DNA of 37,079 nucleotides from Rhodopirellula sp. (lineage in GTDB: Bacteria > Planctomycetota > Planctomycetia > Planctomycetales > Planctomycetaceae): the NCBI GenBank assembly GCA_013203845.1, contig JABMPE010000259.1, positions 1 through 37,079 of the forward strand, written 5' to 3'. Shown piece after piece: positions 29,491 through 37,079 of the stretch (position 1 is its first letter; every line of letters begins with the position of its first letter). A model generated the notes under the pieces. It had not been told where the DNA came from and did no database searches. It was given only the letters and a program-made list of their open reading frames with translations. Both the position numbers and the translations under genes were made by a program.

Positions 29491-30283
29491 CATTCTTAAC
29501 TTCCTCTCCGACTTCGCACCGCTCGAACTGGCTGAAGACTGGGACAACACGGGACTGCTGATCGGGCAGCGGGACGATGCGGTCAGCTCGATCATGACCT
29601 GCCTCACGCTGACTCCGGACGTTGCCGAAGAAGCCGTCTCGAAAGGAGCGAGCCTCGTCGTCACACATCACCCGATCCTCTTTCGAGCGGTGCAGAAACT
29701 GACTGACGAAACCAGTGAGGGACGCATGCTGCTTTCATTGATCCGAGCAGGCGTTGCGGTCTACTCACCTCACACCAGCTACGACAGCGCTTACGAGGGC
29801 GTTAATTGTCAGCTCGCCAGATCGTTGAACCTCACAAACGTGAAACCAATTCGCGAGGCAGACTGCGGAACGGATTCTAAACCGAGCAGGGAATCAATCG
29901 GTTCCGGTCGTTTCGGCGATCTGCCGTCTGAAGTTTCGCTGGCAGACTTCGTCGAACTGGTGAAGCAGTCGTTAGGAATCAGAAACACCTGGTTCGTTGG
30001 CGACCCGTCATCGACAATCCGTCGAGTTGGTATCGCGTGTGGAGCGGCGGCCGAGTTCATGAGCGACGCTGCCCGGCTCGGCTGTGATGTCCTGCTGACA
30101 GGAGAAGCCAGATTTCACGCGTGCCTGGAAGCCAGAACCTGCGGCATCGCCTTGGTTCTGCCCGGACACTTTCCCACGGAGCGACCTGCGATGGAAAATC
30201 TGGCCAAACGGTTGAGTCGCCAGTTTCCGGATCTCAGCGTATGGGCGAGCGACGTTGAGTCTGATCCCGTACAGTGGGCGTAA
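29477..30283 (+). CDS. NIF3/YbgI-family dinuclear metal-centre protein
   Basis: 268 aa. Signature blocks: LELAEDWDNTGLLIGQ near the N-terminus, VVTHHPILF with His64-His65, VYSPHTSYDSAYEGVN carrying the conserved Asp, LLTGEARFHACLEA, and GHFPTERP with the His-x3-Glu pair. These give the full metal-ligand set seen in YbgI (His63, His64, Asp101, His215, Glu219). The family forms hexameric rings; its biochemical role is not firmly settled and GTP cyclohydrolase I-like annotations are doubtful. It overlaps the preceding LRR membrane gene by 14 bp. Confidence 0.92.
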   Translation: MSLTDILNFLSDFAPLELAEDWDNTGLLIGQRDDAVSSIMTCLTLTPDVAEEAVSKGASLVVTHHPILFRAVQKLTDETSEGRMLLSLIRAGVAVYSPHTSYDSAYEGVNCQLARSLNLTNVKPIREADCGTDSKPSRESIGSGRFGDLPSEVSLADFVELVKQSLGIRNTWFVGDPSSTIRRVGIACGAAAEFMSDAARLGCDVLLTGEARFHACLEARTCGIALVLPGHFPTERPAMENLAKRLSRQFPDLSVWASDVESDPVQWA

Positions 30284-30347
30284 AACGTCAGGCTGTTTCG
30301 TGATCCACTCGCCCCGCTGAACATTAACCTGTTGCCGGACTTTTTCG

Positions 30348-31727
30348 ATGAGCCAGGAGTACTCCACACCACCGCCGGGAGTCGGCATTCAAGTCGTGAA
30401 TTCTTCAGCCGACCGTCTTGTCATGGCGATTCCGCCAGGCGGGAAACGAGCACGCGGTATCGGCTGCTTCGGCTTTGTCTGGTTGGCAATCACCGCCCCC
30501 GTCTCAATCATTTTCCTCTCTGTGGATGCCGAAAACTGGGACGGCGGCGAGGCTCCACCGCTGCTCGTCATGATTCCATTCTTCAGTCTCTTCTGGGCAG
30601 TCGGAATCGGGATGATCGTCGTCTGGGTCCGCATGCGGTTCACAGAAATCTTTCTCTCAGTCGAGCGCGACCAGTTTACGATTCAGAAGCGGTTGTTTGG
30701 TCGAAAAAAACTGAAGAAGATCCCGCTCGACGAAAACTCGCACGCGGAACTTGTTGAGTCGTACCAGCAGAATGATGTCCCAGTCTACGCGATTCAGATG
30801 GAAGGAATTGGCGAGACCGAAAAGTTTGCAACGGGGTTGAGCTACGAAGAGAAACGCTGGCTCGCCACAACGATCAATCGGTTTCTGGGAGTCAATGGGC
30901 CATCAACGAGCGACATGTCTAAGGCCGGCTCACTGCCACAATACTGTGGCGACTGCGGCAGCGAGCTCATGATCGGCGAAGGCAAACGAGTTTGTCCGGA
31001 CTGCGCCCGCGTCTATCTTGAAGACGAACACCAGGCAGGCGAGGTCTTCGATGTTGATCCGGGCTCACGCCGGGCTCAAACGGCGGCGGCTCTCCAGAAC
31101 TTTGGCAGCAGGATCATCGAACGCCCACCGGCACTCGATCCTTACGAATTGCCGCAGGACTCAAAAGTCCGGATCGACCTGGACGATGGCGAAACACTTG
31201 CTTTCAGTTACGGAATTCAAGTACCGCTCATCCTGAAGTGCATCACCGGCACATTTCTGACGGTCTTCTGCCTCTTCTGGTACGGCGTCTCGCTGTCATC
31301 TGTCATTTTCTCGGTGCTGAGCGATGAACCCATCGGCATCAAAATCGGAGCCACGCTCTTTGCCAGCGTGTTCCTGTTCGTGGGTCTGATGCCGCTGGGA
31401 ATGCTGCTGGGGCTGTTTTTTGGAAGAGCCCGTCTTCAAATGCGCCGCGAGGAAATCACGGGTTCGATTGGTTTCTGGTTTCTACGGAAGAAGAAAACAA
31501 TCTCGACTGAATCTGTTTCCGACGTCGGTCTTTCATCGACCAGTGTCAAACACAACGACGAGATCCGAACCATCGGTCGTTTTGCCGGTCTGAAGGGCTG
31601 CACGATCAAGTCTTCGGAATTCAACATGCCGCTGACATTCAGTTCGGATGCTCAATTCAATGAGCAGGTGGCAGGCCTTGCCAGGTTCCAGCTCGAACGT
31701 CTGGGAGTCAAGCTGGCCAATGACTGA
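30348..31727 (+). CDS. Four-span membrane protein with internal duplication and zinc ribbon
   Basis: 459 aa, family not recognised. Two hydrophobic pairs are visible: ~40-57 (FGFVWLAITAPVSIIFLS) with ~72-95 (LVMIPFFSLFWAVGIGMIVV), and ~293-318 (FLTVFCLFWYGVSLSSVIFS) with ~330-356 (LFASVFLFVGLMPLGMLLGL). Each pair is followed by a beta-rich stretch of PH-like character (LSVERDQFTIQKRLFGRKKL; RLQMRREEITGSIGFWFLRK). Between the halves is a zinc-ribbon (CGDC at 200-203, CPDC at 216-219). The layout suggests duplication of one membrane-plus-PH-like module. It overlaps the MATE gene by 8 bp, so co-expression is likely. The Shine-Dalgarno site is weak. Confidence 0.6.
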   Translation: MSQEYSTPPPGVGIQVVNSSADRLVMAIPPGGKRARGIGCFGFVWLAITAPVSIIFLSVDAENWDGGEAPPLLVMIPFFSLFWAVGIGMIVVWVRMRFTEIFLSVERDQFTIQKRLFGRKKLKKIPLDENSHAELVESYQQNDVPVYAIQMEGIGETEKFATGLSYEEKRWLATTINRFLGVNGPSTSDMSKAGSLPQYCGDCGSELMIGEGKRVCPDCARVYLEDEHQAGEVFDVDPGSRRAQTAAALQNFGSRIIERPPALDPYELPQDSKVRIDLDDGETLAFSYGIQVPLILKCITGTFLTVFCLFWYGVSLSSVIFSVLSDEPIGIKIGATLFASVFLFVGLMPLGMLLGLFFGRARLQMRREEITGSIGFWFLRKKKTISTESVSDVGLSSTSVKHNDEIRTIGRFAGLKGCTIKSSEFNMPLTFSSDAQFNEQVAGLARFQLERLGVKLAND

Positions 31728-33186
31728 GCCTGACGACAGGTCCATCGCGTGCGATGAGCCGACTTCGCTCGAAGCACTCTCTCAGCAGGAAATGGCCTGC
31801 GCCGGGATAACCAGCAGCAATCACCAGCTCACGCAGTTTCTCAGCGGCAACCCCCGCACAACGATCCTGCTTCTGGCGTTACCCGTGCTGGCCGAGCAGT
31901 TCCTGAATTTTCTGGTCGGGTTCGTCGATACGATCCTTTCCGGTCGAATCAGCACCGCGGCCACGTCGGCGATCGGAGCAGCGGCCTACGTTAACTGGCT
32001 GGCGGAGTTGATCTTTTCGCTGGTCGCCACAGGCACCACAGCACTGGTCGCTCGACATTGGGGAGCTGGTCAAAGAGATTCCGCAGGCATGGTCGCCACG
32101 TCTTCCATTTCGCTGGCATTGGGCATGGGAGTGGGTGCCGCGGCGCTGCTGTATCTGATTGCTCCCGTCTTTGGCGAATTCCTGAATCTCGAACCCGCCA
32201 GCAGCGCCTTGCTGGTGCGATACCTTCGGCTGAGCTGTTTTGGTCATGCATTTTCGAGCGTGCTGCTGATCGGTTCGGCCGCGTTGCGAGGTTCGGGAAA
32301 CATGCGGGCTCCCATGTGGATTCTCGGCCTGGTCAGCATCCTGAACGTATTATTCTCGAGCGTGCTTGCCTTCGGCGCTGGTTCACTGCCGGCATTCGGA
32401 ATGGATGGCATCGCAACCGGAACCGTAGCGGCGAGATTCGCCGGAGCGGCCCTGATGCTGTGGCTGCTGATGGGAGGCTCAGCCGGCCTGACTGCAAAAC
32501 CCAGTTGGGCATCAGCAGCAGACTTCGCAACGATTGGCCGAGTGCTTCGAATTGGAATCCCCGCCGCCGCTGACAGCTTCCTGATGTGGGGCGGCCACTT
32601 TCTGTTTCTTCGCGTGGTGGCGGGTCTCGGAACGGGGCTCAAAGGTGAAGCCATCTTTGCCGCACACATCGTCGGCATCCAGATCGAAGCCATCAATTAC
32701 CTGCCGGCCTGGGCCTGGGGAACGGCCGCGGCAACCATGATCGGCCAGTGCCTGGGAGCGGGGCGTCCGGATCGAGCACGACTGGGCGGCCACGAAGCAA
32801 TGCTGCAGTCGTGCGTGATGGCGGCTGTCGTGATGGTGATGTTCCTGTTGGGAGCCGAATTCATCTACGACGTCATGCACGAAGATCCGGCGGTTGCTGC
32901 CGTGGGCGTGCCAGCCATCCGCCTGCTGGCAGTCTTCGAAATCCCTCTGTCGATCACAATCGTCTACGCCGTCGGTCTTCGTGGCGCAGGAGAAACGCTG
33001 AGCCCAATGCTGATCAACGCGTTTGGAATCTTTGTGGTTCGACTCCCGGTTGGTTACTGGCTCGGCGTTGAAATGGAACTGGGACTGCTCGGTGCCTGGG
33101 CAGGCATGGGTGCCGACATCACCGCGCGAGCCATCGCCATCGCCCTCTATTTTCGTTATGGCAAGTGGGACCAGAAGGGAATCTGA
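31720..33186 (+). CDS. MATE-family multidrug/toxin efflux transporter
   Basis: 488 aa from the ATG at 31720, in ATGACTGA overlap with the preceding stop; further upstream in-frame ATGs lie inside the previous gene. After a ~45-residue hydrophilic N-terminus come about twelve hydrophobic spans. Typical MATE parts: LALPVLAEQFLNFLVGFVDT, GAAAYVNWLAELIFSLVATG, the second-half start IGIPAAADSFLMWGGHFLFL, and WGTAAATMIGQCLGAGRPDR. It exports cationic compounds in exchange for Na+ or H+ in most characterised members; the substrate is not predictable here. It is the last gene of the seven-gene co-directional run. Confidence 0.93.
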   Translation: MTEPDDRSIACDEPTSLEALSQQEMACAGITSSNHQLTQFLSGNPRTTILLLALPVLAEQFLNFLVGFVDTILSGRISTAATSAIGAAAYVNWLAELIFSLVATGTTALVARHWGAGQRDSAGMVATSSISLALGMGVGAAALLYLIAPVFGEFLNLEPASSALLVRYLRLSCFGHAFSSVLLIGSAALRGSGNMRAPMWILGLVSILNVLFSSVLAFGAGSLPAFGMDGIATGTVAARFAGAALMLWLLMGGSAGLTAKPSWASAADFATIGRVLRIGIPAAADSFLMWGGHFLFLRVVAGLGTGLKGEAIFAAHIVGIQIEAINYLPAWAWGTAAATMIGQCLGAGRPDRARLGGHEAMLQSCVMAAVVMVMFLLGAEFIYDVMHEDPAVAAVGVPAIRLLAVFEIPLSITIVYAVGLRGAGETLSPMLINAFGIFVVRLPVGYWLGVEMELGLLGAWAGMGADITARAIAIALYFRYGKWDQKGI

Positions 33187-33255
33187 TCAACTGCTTTGGC
33201 GCAGGACCCCAGCGTTTTCTTCTGACCATTACGTTTTCTGCAACGGAATCCGCGA

Positions 33256-33648
33256 TCACGCCAGCACGCCTTCGACGACCTCGCCGTGGATGTCTGTCAG
33301 ACGGAAGTCACGGCCTTGATAGCGATAGGTCAACCGAGTGTGGTCGACGCCGAGCAGGTGCATCATTGTGGCATTCAGGTCGTGAACGTGGACCGGTTTG
33401 TCGACAATGTTGTAGCCGTAGTCGTCGGTTTCGCCGTACGTCGTGCCGGTTTTGATTCCCGCTCCAGCCATCAACACCGAGAAGCAACGTGGGTGATGAT
33501 CGCGACCGTCGTTTGTTTTTGAGAGATCGTCAGCCCGGTCACGATCATCCACCAGAACGAATAACCAGTCGTCGGGACATTGAATAGAACGCAATACCAG
33601 TTGCGCGGCGGATCGGGCCATCATCAACGGATTTCGCGAAAACGACAA
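33256..33648 (-). pseudogene. C-terminal remnant of a DUF1501 protein
   Basis: The last ~85 codons match the end of DUF1501 proteins: [74 protein letters not shown]. Upstream in the frame, conserved sequence gives way to unrelated residues; a piece resembling LVI-GG (family: TLVIWGGEFGRT) appears in another frame with several stops. This suggests frameshifts and 5' loss. A full protein is ~450-480 aa with a Tat-like signal, and nothing of that remains. No DUF1549/DUF1553 cytochrome partner is next to it. An ATG at 33648 could still express a 130-aa piece, but I consider it a pseudogene. Confidence 0.72.
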
Positions 33649-33696
33649 ACACCAGCTCCGCGTCGTCGTCGCGACTACAGATCAGGAAAACAACAT

Positions 33697-34422
33697 TCAA
33701 CCTTGTGTCTCCAGATAGCGACCGACCCAGCGGAGCAGACCGAGGTCCTGGAGTTCGCTACGGACCTCTTCAAGGCTCGGGGTTTCCAGCGTCTGTGTGG
33801 CTTCCGCAACAAGTCGCTCGGCGAACAGACGTCGGGCTCGACTGAGCTGTTTACGGAAGTTGTCCGGTTGAACTGGACGGTTCAGTATCTGCGTCGCTCG
33901 CGCGGCGAGCTGATTTGAATTGTCGTCGGGGTGATCCACCCACAGCCGCAGCGCGGTGTGAAACATGTTGCCTGGCGTGCGTCGCTGGTGCCCGTGCAGT
34001 TCCGACCAGGTCCGCTCCAGCAGGCAGGCGCCCCAGGCATCCAGCCATTGAGTATCCGAGTCAGCATGCTTCTCGATGAGACACAGTTCCGCTTCGTGCG
34101 AGAGCTGTCCCGGCGCGGATGAGCGGCGTGCATGTCGATAGTGCATCAGCGCGGCGTTTCGCACCGCCGTCTTCAGGTATTTGCGGAAGCGGCCTCGATC
34201 CGGACTGGCCTGAGCGAATCGATGAGTCAGCACATTCAACAGAAAATCCTGGCAGACATCGTCCGCATCGGTGGGGTTCCGGATCAGCGACGCAAGGTAA
34301 CACCGAATCGCCGTCGCATAGCGCATCACAAACTGCCGCGGATTACCAACCTCGCCCCAGCGGGTGGAGATCTCATCGAGATATGTCGGTGGTCCGGTCA
34401 GAGCCGGGGAAGGTGTGCTCAT
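33697..34422 (-). CDS. ECF-type RNA polymerase sigma factor (kinase-associated)
   Basis: 241 aa from the ATG at 34422, which overlaps the kinase stop as ATGA and has GGGAG upstream. Sigma region 2 is recognisable at ~30-105: YATAIRCYLASLIRNPTDAD, DVCQDFLLNVLTHRF, FRKYLKTAVRNAALMHYRHA. Region 4 is weaker (~165-215: NQLAARATQILNRPVQPDNF, RKQLSRARRLFAERL). The protein is longer than a minimal ECF and ends with a helical tail (LEEVRSELQDLGLLRWVGRY). Direct coupling to a Ser/Thr kinase gene suggests that its activity is controlled by phosphorylation, an arrangement known for planctomycete ECF groups, in place of an anti-sigma factor. Confidence 0.85.
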   Translation of the reverse strand: MSTPSPALTGPPTYLDEISTRWGEVGNPRQFVMRYATAIRCYLASLIRNPTDADDVCQDFLLNVLTHRFAQASPDRGRFRKYLKTAVRNAALMHYRHARRSSAPGQLSHEAELCLIEKHADSDTQWLDAWGACLLERTWSELHGHQRRTPGNMFHTALRLWVDHPDDNSNQLAARATQILNRPVQPDNFRKQLSRARRLFAERLVAEATQTLETPSLEEVRSELQDLGLLRWVGRYLETQG

Positions 34423-36800
34423 TGATCTGCGCTCCCGGCGGAGTTGTTGAAACTCGAAGCCGCCGCGTCCAGCCAGCGGCGGCACTCCCACAGAATCACT
34501 CGACGATCGAGACCGCCGCTGATCAGCACCGAATCGCCAGGCACGAACGTGACCGCGTTCACTGCTGCGGTGTGGCCAGTGAGTTCTCGCTGCGATTCGA
34601 GCGTGTCCGTCCGGCGAAGCGAAACCTGATCGGATCGCGTGCCCGTCGTGGCCAGCAGTCGGCCATCGGGCGAAAAAGCCACGCAGGAAAACGCGGCACC
34701 GGTCACTCGCGTAGCCGCCAGTCTCCTCTCCTCCGCAACGCTCCAGATCTGCAGGTCACGTCCATACGCGACGGCCAGTCGTCGACCATCCGACGAGAAC
34801 GCGAGTCCTGCATTCCGCGGTGCGCTGGCCTGCACGTTATTCGCGCGAGCCTCTTCGGTGGGAAGAACTTCCCACTGTTGTCGCGGCCAGTTGACGTCGC
34901 TGACGTCCCACAGAGACAGCATTCCAAAACTATCGAGCGTCGCCAGGAGCTGGTTGTCGGTCGGCGAGAAGACGCTGGCAAAGACCCGTCGCGCGGAGAG
35001 CTTCAGGTCTCCTTGCCATTGCCCGTCGTCAAGGCCGAACAGTCTCACGCGAGCGACGGTAGAACGCTCGCCCAGTTGGCCGGGCCGATCCAGAAAGTCG
35101 GCGGCCGCAGCCACGAGCACACCGTCGCAGGAAATCGAAACCGAACGGCAGTCACCGGACACGGGCCGCAGCATCCGATCAAACTGCTTCTTTGGCGTCG
35201 TGCGGGACAGATCGACTGACCAGACAAAGACGCCGGTTCCAACACCTCCGGACTGCCCGGTCAGAAGGAAGCGTCCATCCATCGTCGCTGTGGCACCATG
35301 AAAGCCTGCGCTGTCCTGACTGTTGCTGCGGCTGCCGTAATTTCCCAGACCGAAATCAGACCAGCGTTCGCCGGTCAAGAGGTTCCACACGGAATAACCT
35401 CCGTCGCCGTTGTGTTCCGTCGAGGCGAACCAGTCACCTCTGGGGGAGACCACGACCGACGACACCTCTGCCGGCACGTCAAATTGCCGGCTGCCGATTT
35501 CGTCGATAGTTCGTCGAAACTCAGACAGCGACGTGGTCTTCGCGGCACCGCCTTTTTGCGTGTGGCGTGCAGCCGGATTAACGGCCAGTGGCGTGCCTTC
35601 ATCAACGACAGCAACCGACATTGCTGACTCGCCGACGTCCGCATCGTCCCAGAAGAACCAGGCGGCAGCGCACACGACGGAAGCAACGCCGGCCAGCAGG
35701 ACGCCGATGCGGAGCCGGCTGTTCAAAAGCGACGAGAGACCTCTGCGTGTCTGTCGAGACCGTTTCCCACGCCGTCCGGGCTCGGCGGCGGCTGAAGTGC
35801 TGGCAGCTCGCTTCTGCTGACGCGGTTCGGCGCGCGACTCAAGTTCTGTCCGTTCCATTCTGTCAGTACGGCGGCGAGCGGCATCTCGCGATGGAACGCC
35901 GGTTGATTCTGATTGCAAAGTGGCACCTGTCTGCAGCGTCTGCTTCAACGCGGACAGCATCTCGCCGGCGCTGGTGAAGCGGTCTTCCGGTCGTTTCGAC
36001 ATCGCTCGCATGACGATCGCAGCGCACGTGTCCGGAGTCGTCGCAACGAAGTCACGCGGATCGGGAACTGGTGCCGAGCAATGCTCAAAGCAGATCTGCA
36101 CGGGCTGCGTACCCCGATAAGGCGGCCGGCCAACCAGTAGCGCGAAGTACGTCGCTCCGAGCGAGTAGAGATCGGACAGTTCATCCACGCGGTCCGATGC
36201 GCACTGTTCGGGACTCATGTAATACGGCGAGCCAACAAGGATTCCCGTCGCTGTCAGACGGAGCTGCGAATCATCGAGCATCCGGACCAGGCCGAAGTCA
36301 GCCAGCTTGGCGACGCCCTTCGCCGATCGCAGGATGTTGGACGGCTTGATGTCGCGATGGATCAGCTTCGCCGCATGAGCCGCCTGCAGTCCGCGGCAGA
36401 CCTGCGCCACAATCCGCGTGGCTTCCTGCCAGGGCAGCTGGCCGCGTTGTTCCACCTGCTGCTGCACACTGCCGCCTTCCAGCAGCTCCATCACAATGTA
36501 CGAATACGAATCCTGCCGTCCGACATGATGGATTGTGACGACGTTGGGATGATTGAGCCGTGCGGAGGCCTGCGCCTCACGCATCAGTCGTTGCGCCGCT
36601 TCACTGTCGCCCGAGAACGACTCAGTCAGCAGCTTGACGGCGACACGGCGATCCAGCGTCGTATCGATCGCCTCGTAGACAACTCCCATGCCACCCTGTC
36701 CGAGCATGCGGGTCAGTTGGTAGCGACCGAGGATCGAGCCCACTCGCGATTCGTCCGCGCTGAACGGCACAGAACGGTCAATGGATTCGGGACTCAGCAT
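34419..36800 (-). CDS. Transmembrane Ser/Thr protein kinase with C-terminal WD40-like repeats
   Basis: 793 aa. Residues ~25-295 are a PknB-type kinase: glycine loop LGQGGMGVVYEA, catalytic Lys56 (VAVKLL), HRDIKPSN with Asp150, DFG at 168-170, and GSPYYMSPEQCASDRVDELS as activation and APE segments. All catalytic residues are present. A basic Ser/Arg-rich linker leads to a single membrane span near 365-385 (IGVLLAGVASVVCAAAWFFW). The outer part has WD40-like repeats (VSSVVVSPRGDWFAS, GLAFSSDGRRLAVAYGRDLQ, VAFSPDGRLLATTG, VNAVTFVPGDSVLISGGLDR). It probably senses an envelope signal and transmits it to the ECF sigma factor encoded immediately downstream. CGGAG lies upstream of the start. Confidence 0.93.
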   Translation of the reverse strand: MLSPESIDRSVPFSADESRVGSILGRYQLTRMLGQGGMGVVYEAIDTTLDRRVAVKLLTESFSGDSEAAQRLMREAQASARLNHPNVVTIHHVGRQDSYSYIVMELLEGGSVQQQVEQRGQLPWQEATRIVAQVCRGLQAAHAAKLIHRDIKPSNILRSAKGVAKLADFGLVRMLDDSQLRLTATGILVGSPYYMSPEQCASDRVDELSDLYSLGATYFALLVGRPPYRGTQPVQICFEHCSAPVPDPRDFVATTPDTCAAIVMRAMSKRPEDRFTSAGEMLSALKQTLQTGATLQSESTGVPSRDAARRRTDRMERTELESRAEPRQQKRAASTSAAAEPGRRGKRSRQTRRGLSSLLNSRLRIGVLLAGVASVVCAAAWFFWDDADVGESAMSVAVVDEGTPLAVNPAARHTQKGGAAKTTSLSEFRRTIDEIGSRQFDVPAEVSSVVVSPRGDWFASTEHNGDGGYSVWNLLTGERWSDFGLGNYGSRSNSQDSAGFHGATATMDGRFLLTGQSGGVGTGVFVWSVDLSRTTPKKQFDRMLRPVSGDCRSVSISCDGVLVAAAADFLDRPGQLGERSTVARVRLFGLDDGQWQGDLKLSARRVFASVFSPTDNQLLATLDSFGMLSLWDVSDVNWPRQQWEVLPTEEARANNVQASAPRNAGLAFSSDGRRLAVAYGRDLQIWSVAEERRLAATRVTGAAFSCVAFSPDGRLLATTGTRSDQVSLRRTDTLESQRELTGHTAAVNAVTFVPGDSVLISGGLDRRVILWECRRWLDAAASSFNNSAGSADQ

Positions 36801-37028
36801 ACGGCGATGCTCCGAGTTTTGAGATTGACGCTGATCTGACGCCGTTTCTCTGGAACAGTTCCCGATACGCAGACTTCAAACGGGACCGGTCTCACAACTT
36901 CTTCGAGGGGCGTGGGGCGCAGGAATGTCATTATGTACGGTTCTTCGAGGAATCGTGTGCGCGGGTGGTGAAGTTGTGGCCGAGCCGGTTTGATGTGTGG
37001 GTATCACATCCTCAAATCAGGGACCGGC
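36801..37028. other. Region upstream of the kinase gene
   Basis: No gene with family similarity is visible. It should carry the promoter of the kinase-sigma operon, but I find no convincing -35/-10 pair. Confidence 0.4.
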
Positions 37029-37079
37029 ATGGCCACGAACGCATGGTATCAGGCACTTGGAATCTACGGCTACCAGCAT
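37029..37079 (+). CDS. Possible 5' end of a gene cut by the window edge
   Basis: An ATG at 37029 opens a frame of 17 codons that runs off the right edge (MATNAWYQALGIYGYQH). Upstream GGGA gives a weak ribosome binding site. The sequence is too short to identify; it may equally be noncoding. Confidence 0.25.
   Translation, partial: MATNAWYQALGIYGYQH

Noticed and set aside
34119..35219. 366-codon open frame on the plus strand opposite the kinase and sigma genes
   Set aside because: Arg/Ser-rich shadow spanning two well-supported minus-strand genes; no recognisable domain.

Overview
The window looks like chromosomal DNA from a planctomycete (phylum Planctomycetota). This rests on the gene families present: a PVC-type secreted dehydrogenase with HEAT repeats, C-terminal remnants of DUF1552 and DUF1501 proteins, a Ser/Thr kinase with WD40 repeats joined to an ECF sigma factor, an M56/BlaI pair whose peptidase carries a secretin-like tail, SGNH and SASA esterases, and many exported proteins of unknown function. 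GC content is moderately high. I cannot assign a genus. No tRNA, rRNA, CRISPR array, transposase, integrase or prophage gene is visible.

Layout. 1-2537 (minus): 5' part of a large PVC-type dehydrogenase gene that runs off the left edge. 2741-7904 (plus): mfd (transcription-repair coupling factor), a parvulin-type PPIase lipoprotein and a small membrane protein. 7920-12694 (minus): an unusual membrane-anchored FlgG-like rod/hook-domain protein, an SGNH hydrolase, a small LRR protein and fabI. 12916-13311 (minus): a decayed DUF1552 3' end. 13512-14594 (plus): an exported thioredoxin-like gene with one in-frame TGA. 14685-16573: a SASA esterase and a concanavalin-A-like exported protein, divergently transcribed. 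16791-20252 (minus): a BlaI-type repressor upstream of an M56 metallopeptidase, with two operator-like repeats ahead of blaI. 20963-24472 (plus): a very large TPR protein. 25173-33186 (plus): seven co-directional genes (Zn-ribbon/CAP-like protein, hotdog thioesterase, site-2 protease, LRR membrane protein, NIF3 family, duplicated PH-like membrane protein, MATE transporter), two pairs of which overlap. 33256-33648 (minus): a decayed DUF1501 3' end. 33697-36800 (minus): a Ser/Thr kinase translationally coupled to an ECF sigma factor.

The most striking observation is the gene at 13512-14594. Its reading frame is intact on both sides of one TGA at codon 86. A stem-loop begins 15 nt after that TGA and carries a GGUCU apical loop 24 nt downstream, which is the arrangement of a bacterial SECIS element. 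I read it as a probable selenoprotein with a thioredoxin-like fold, not a pseudogene. A selenocysteine-unaware annotation would split it into two short ORFs or call it broken.

Other points of interest are the FlgG-like protein with a long anchored N-terminal extension and no flagellar neighbours, the replacement of the BlaR1 sensor domain by secretin/STN-like modules, the kinase-sigma ATGA overlap, and two gene-end remnants of the paired planctomycete families DUF1552 and DUF1501.
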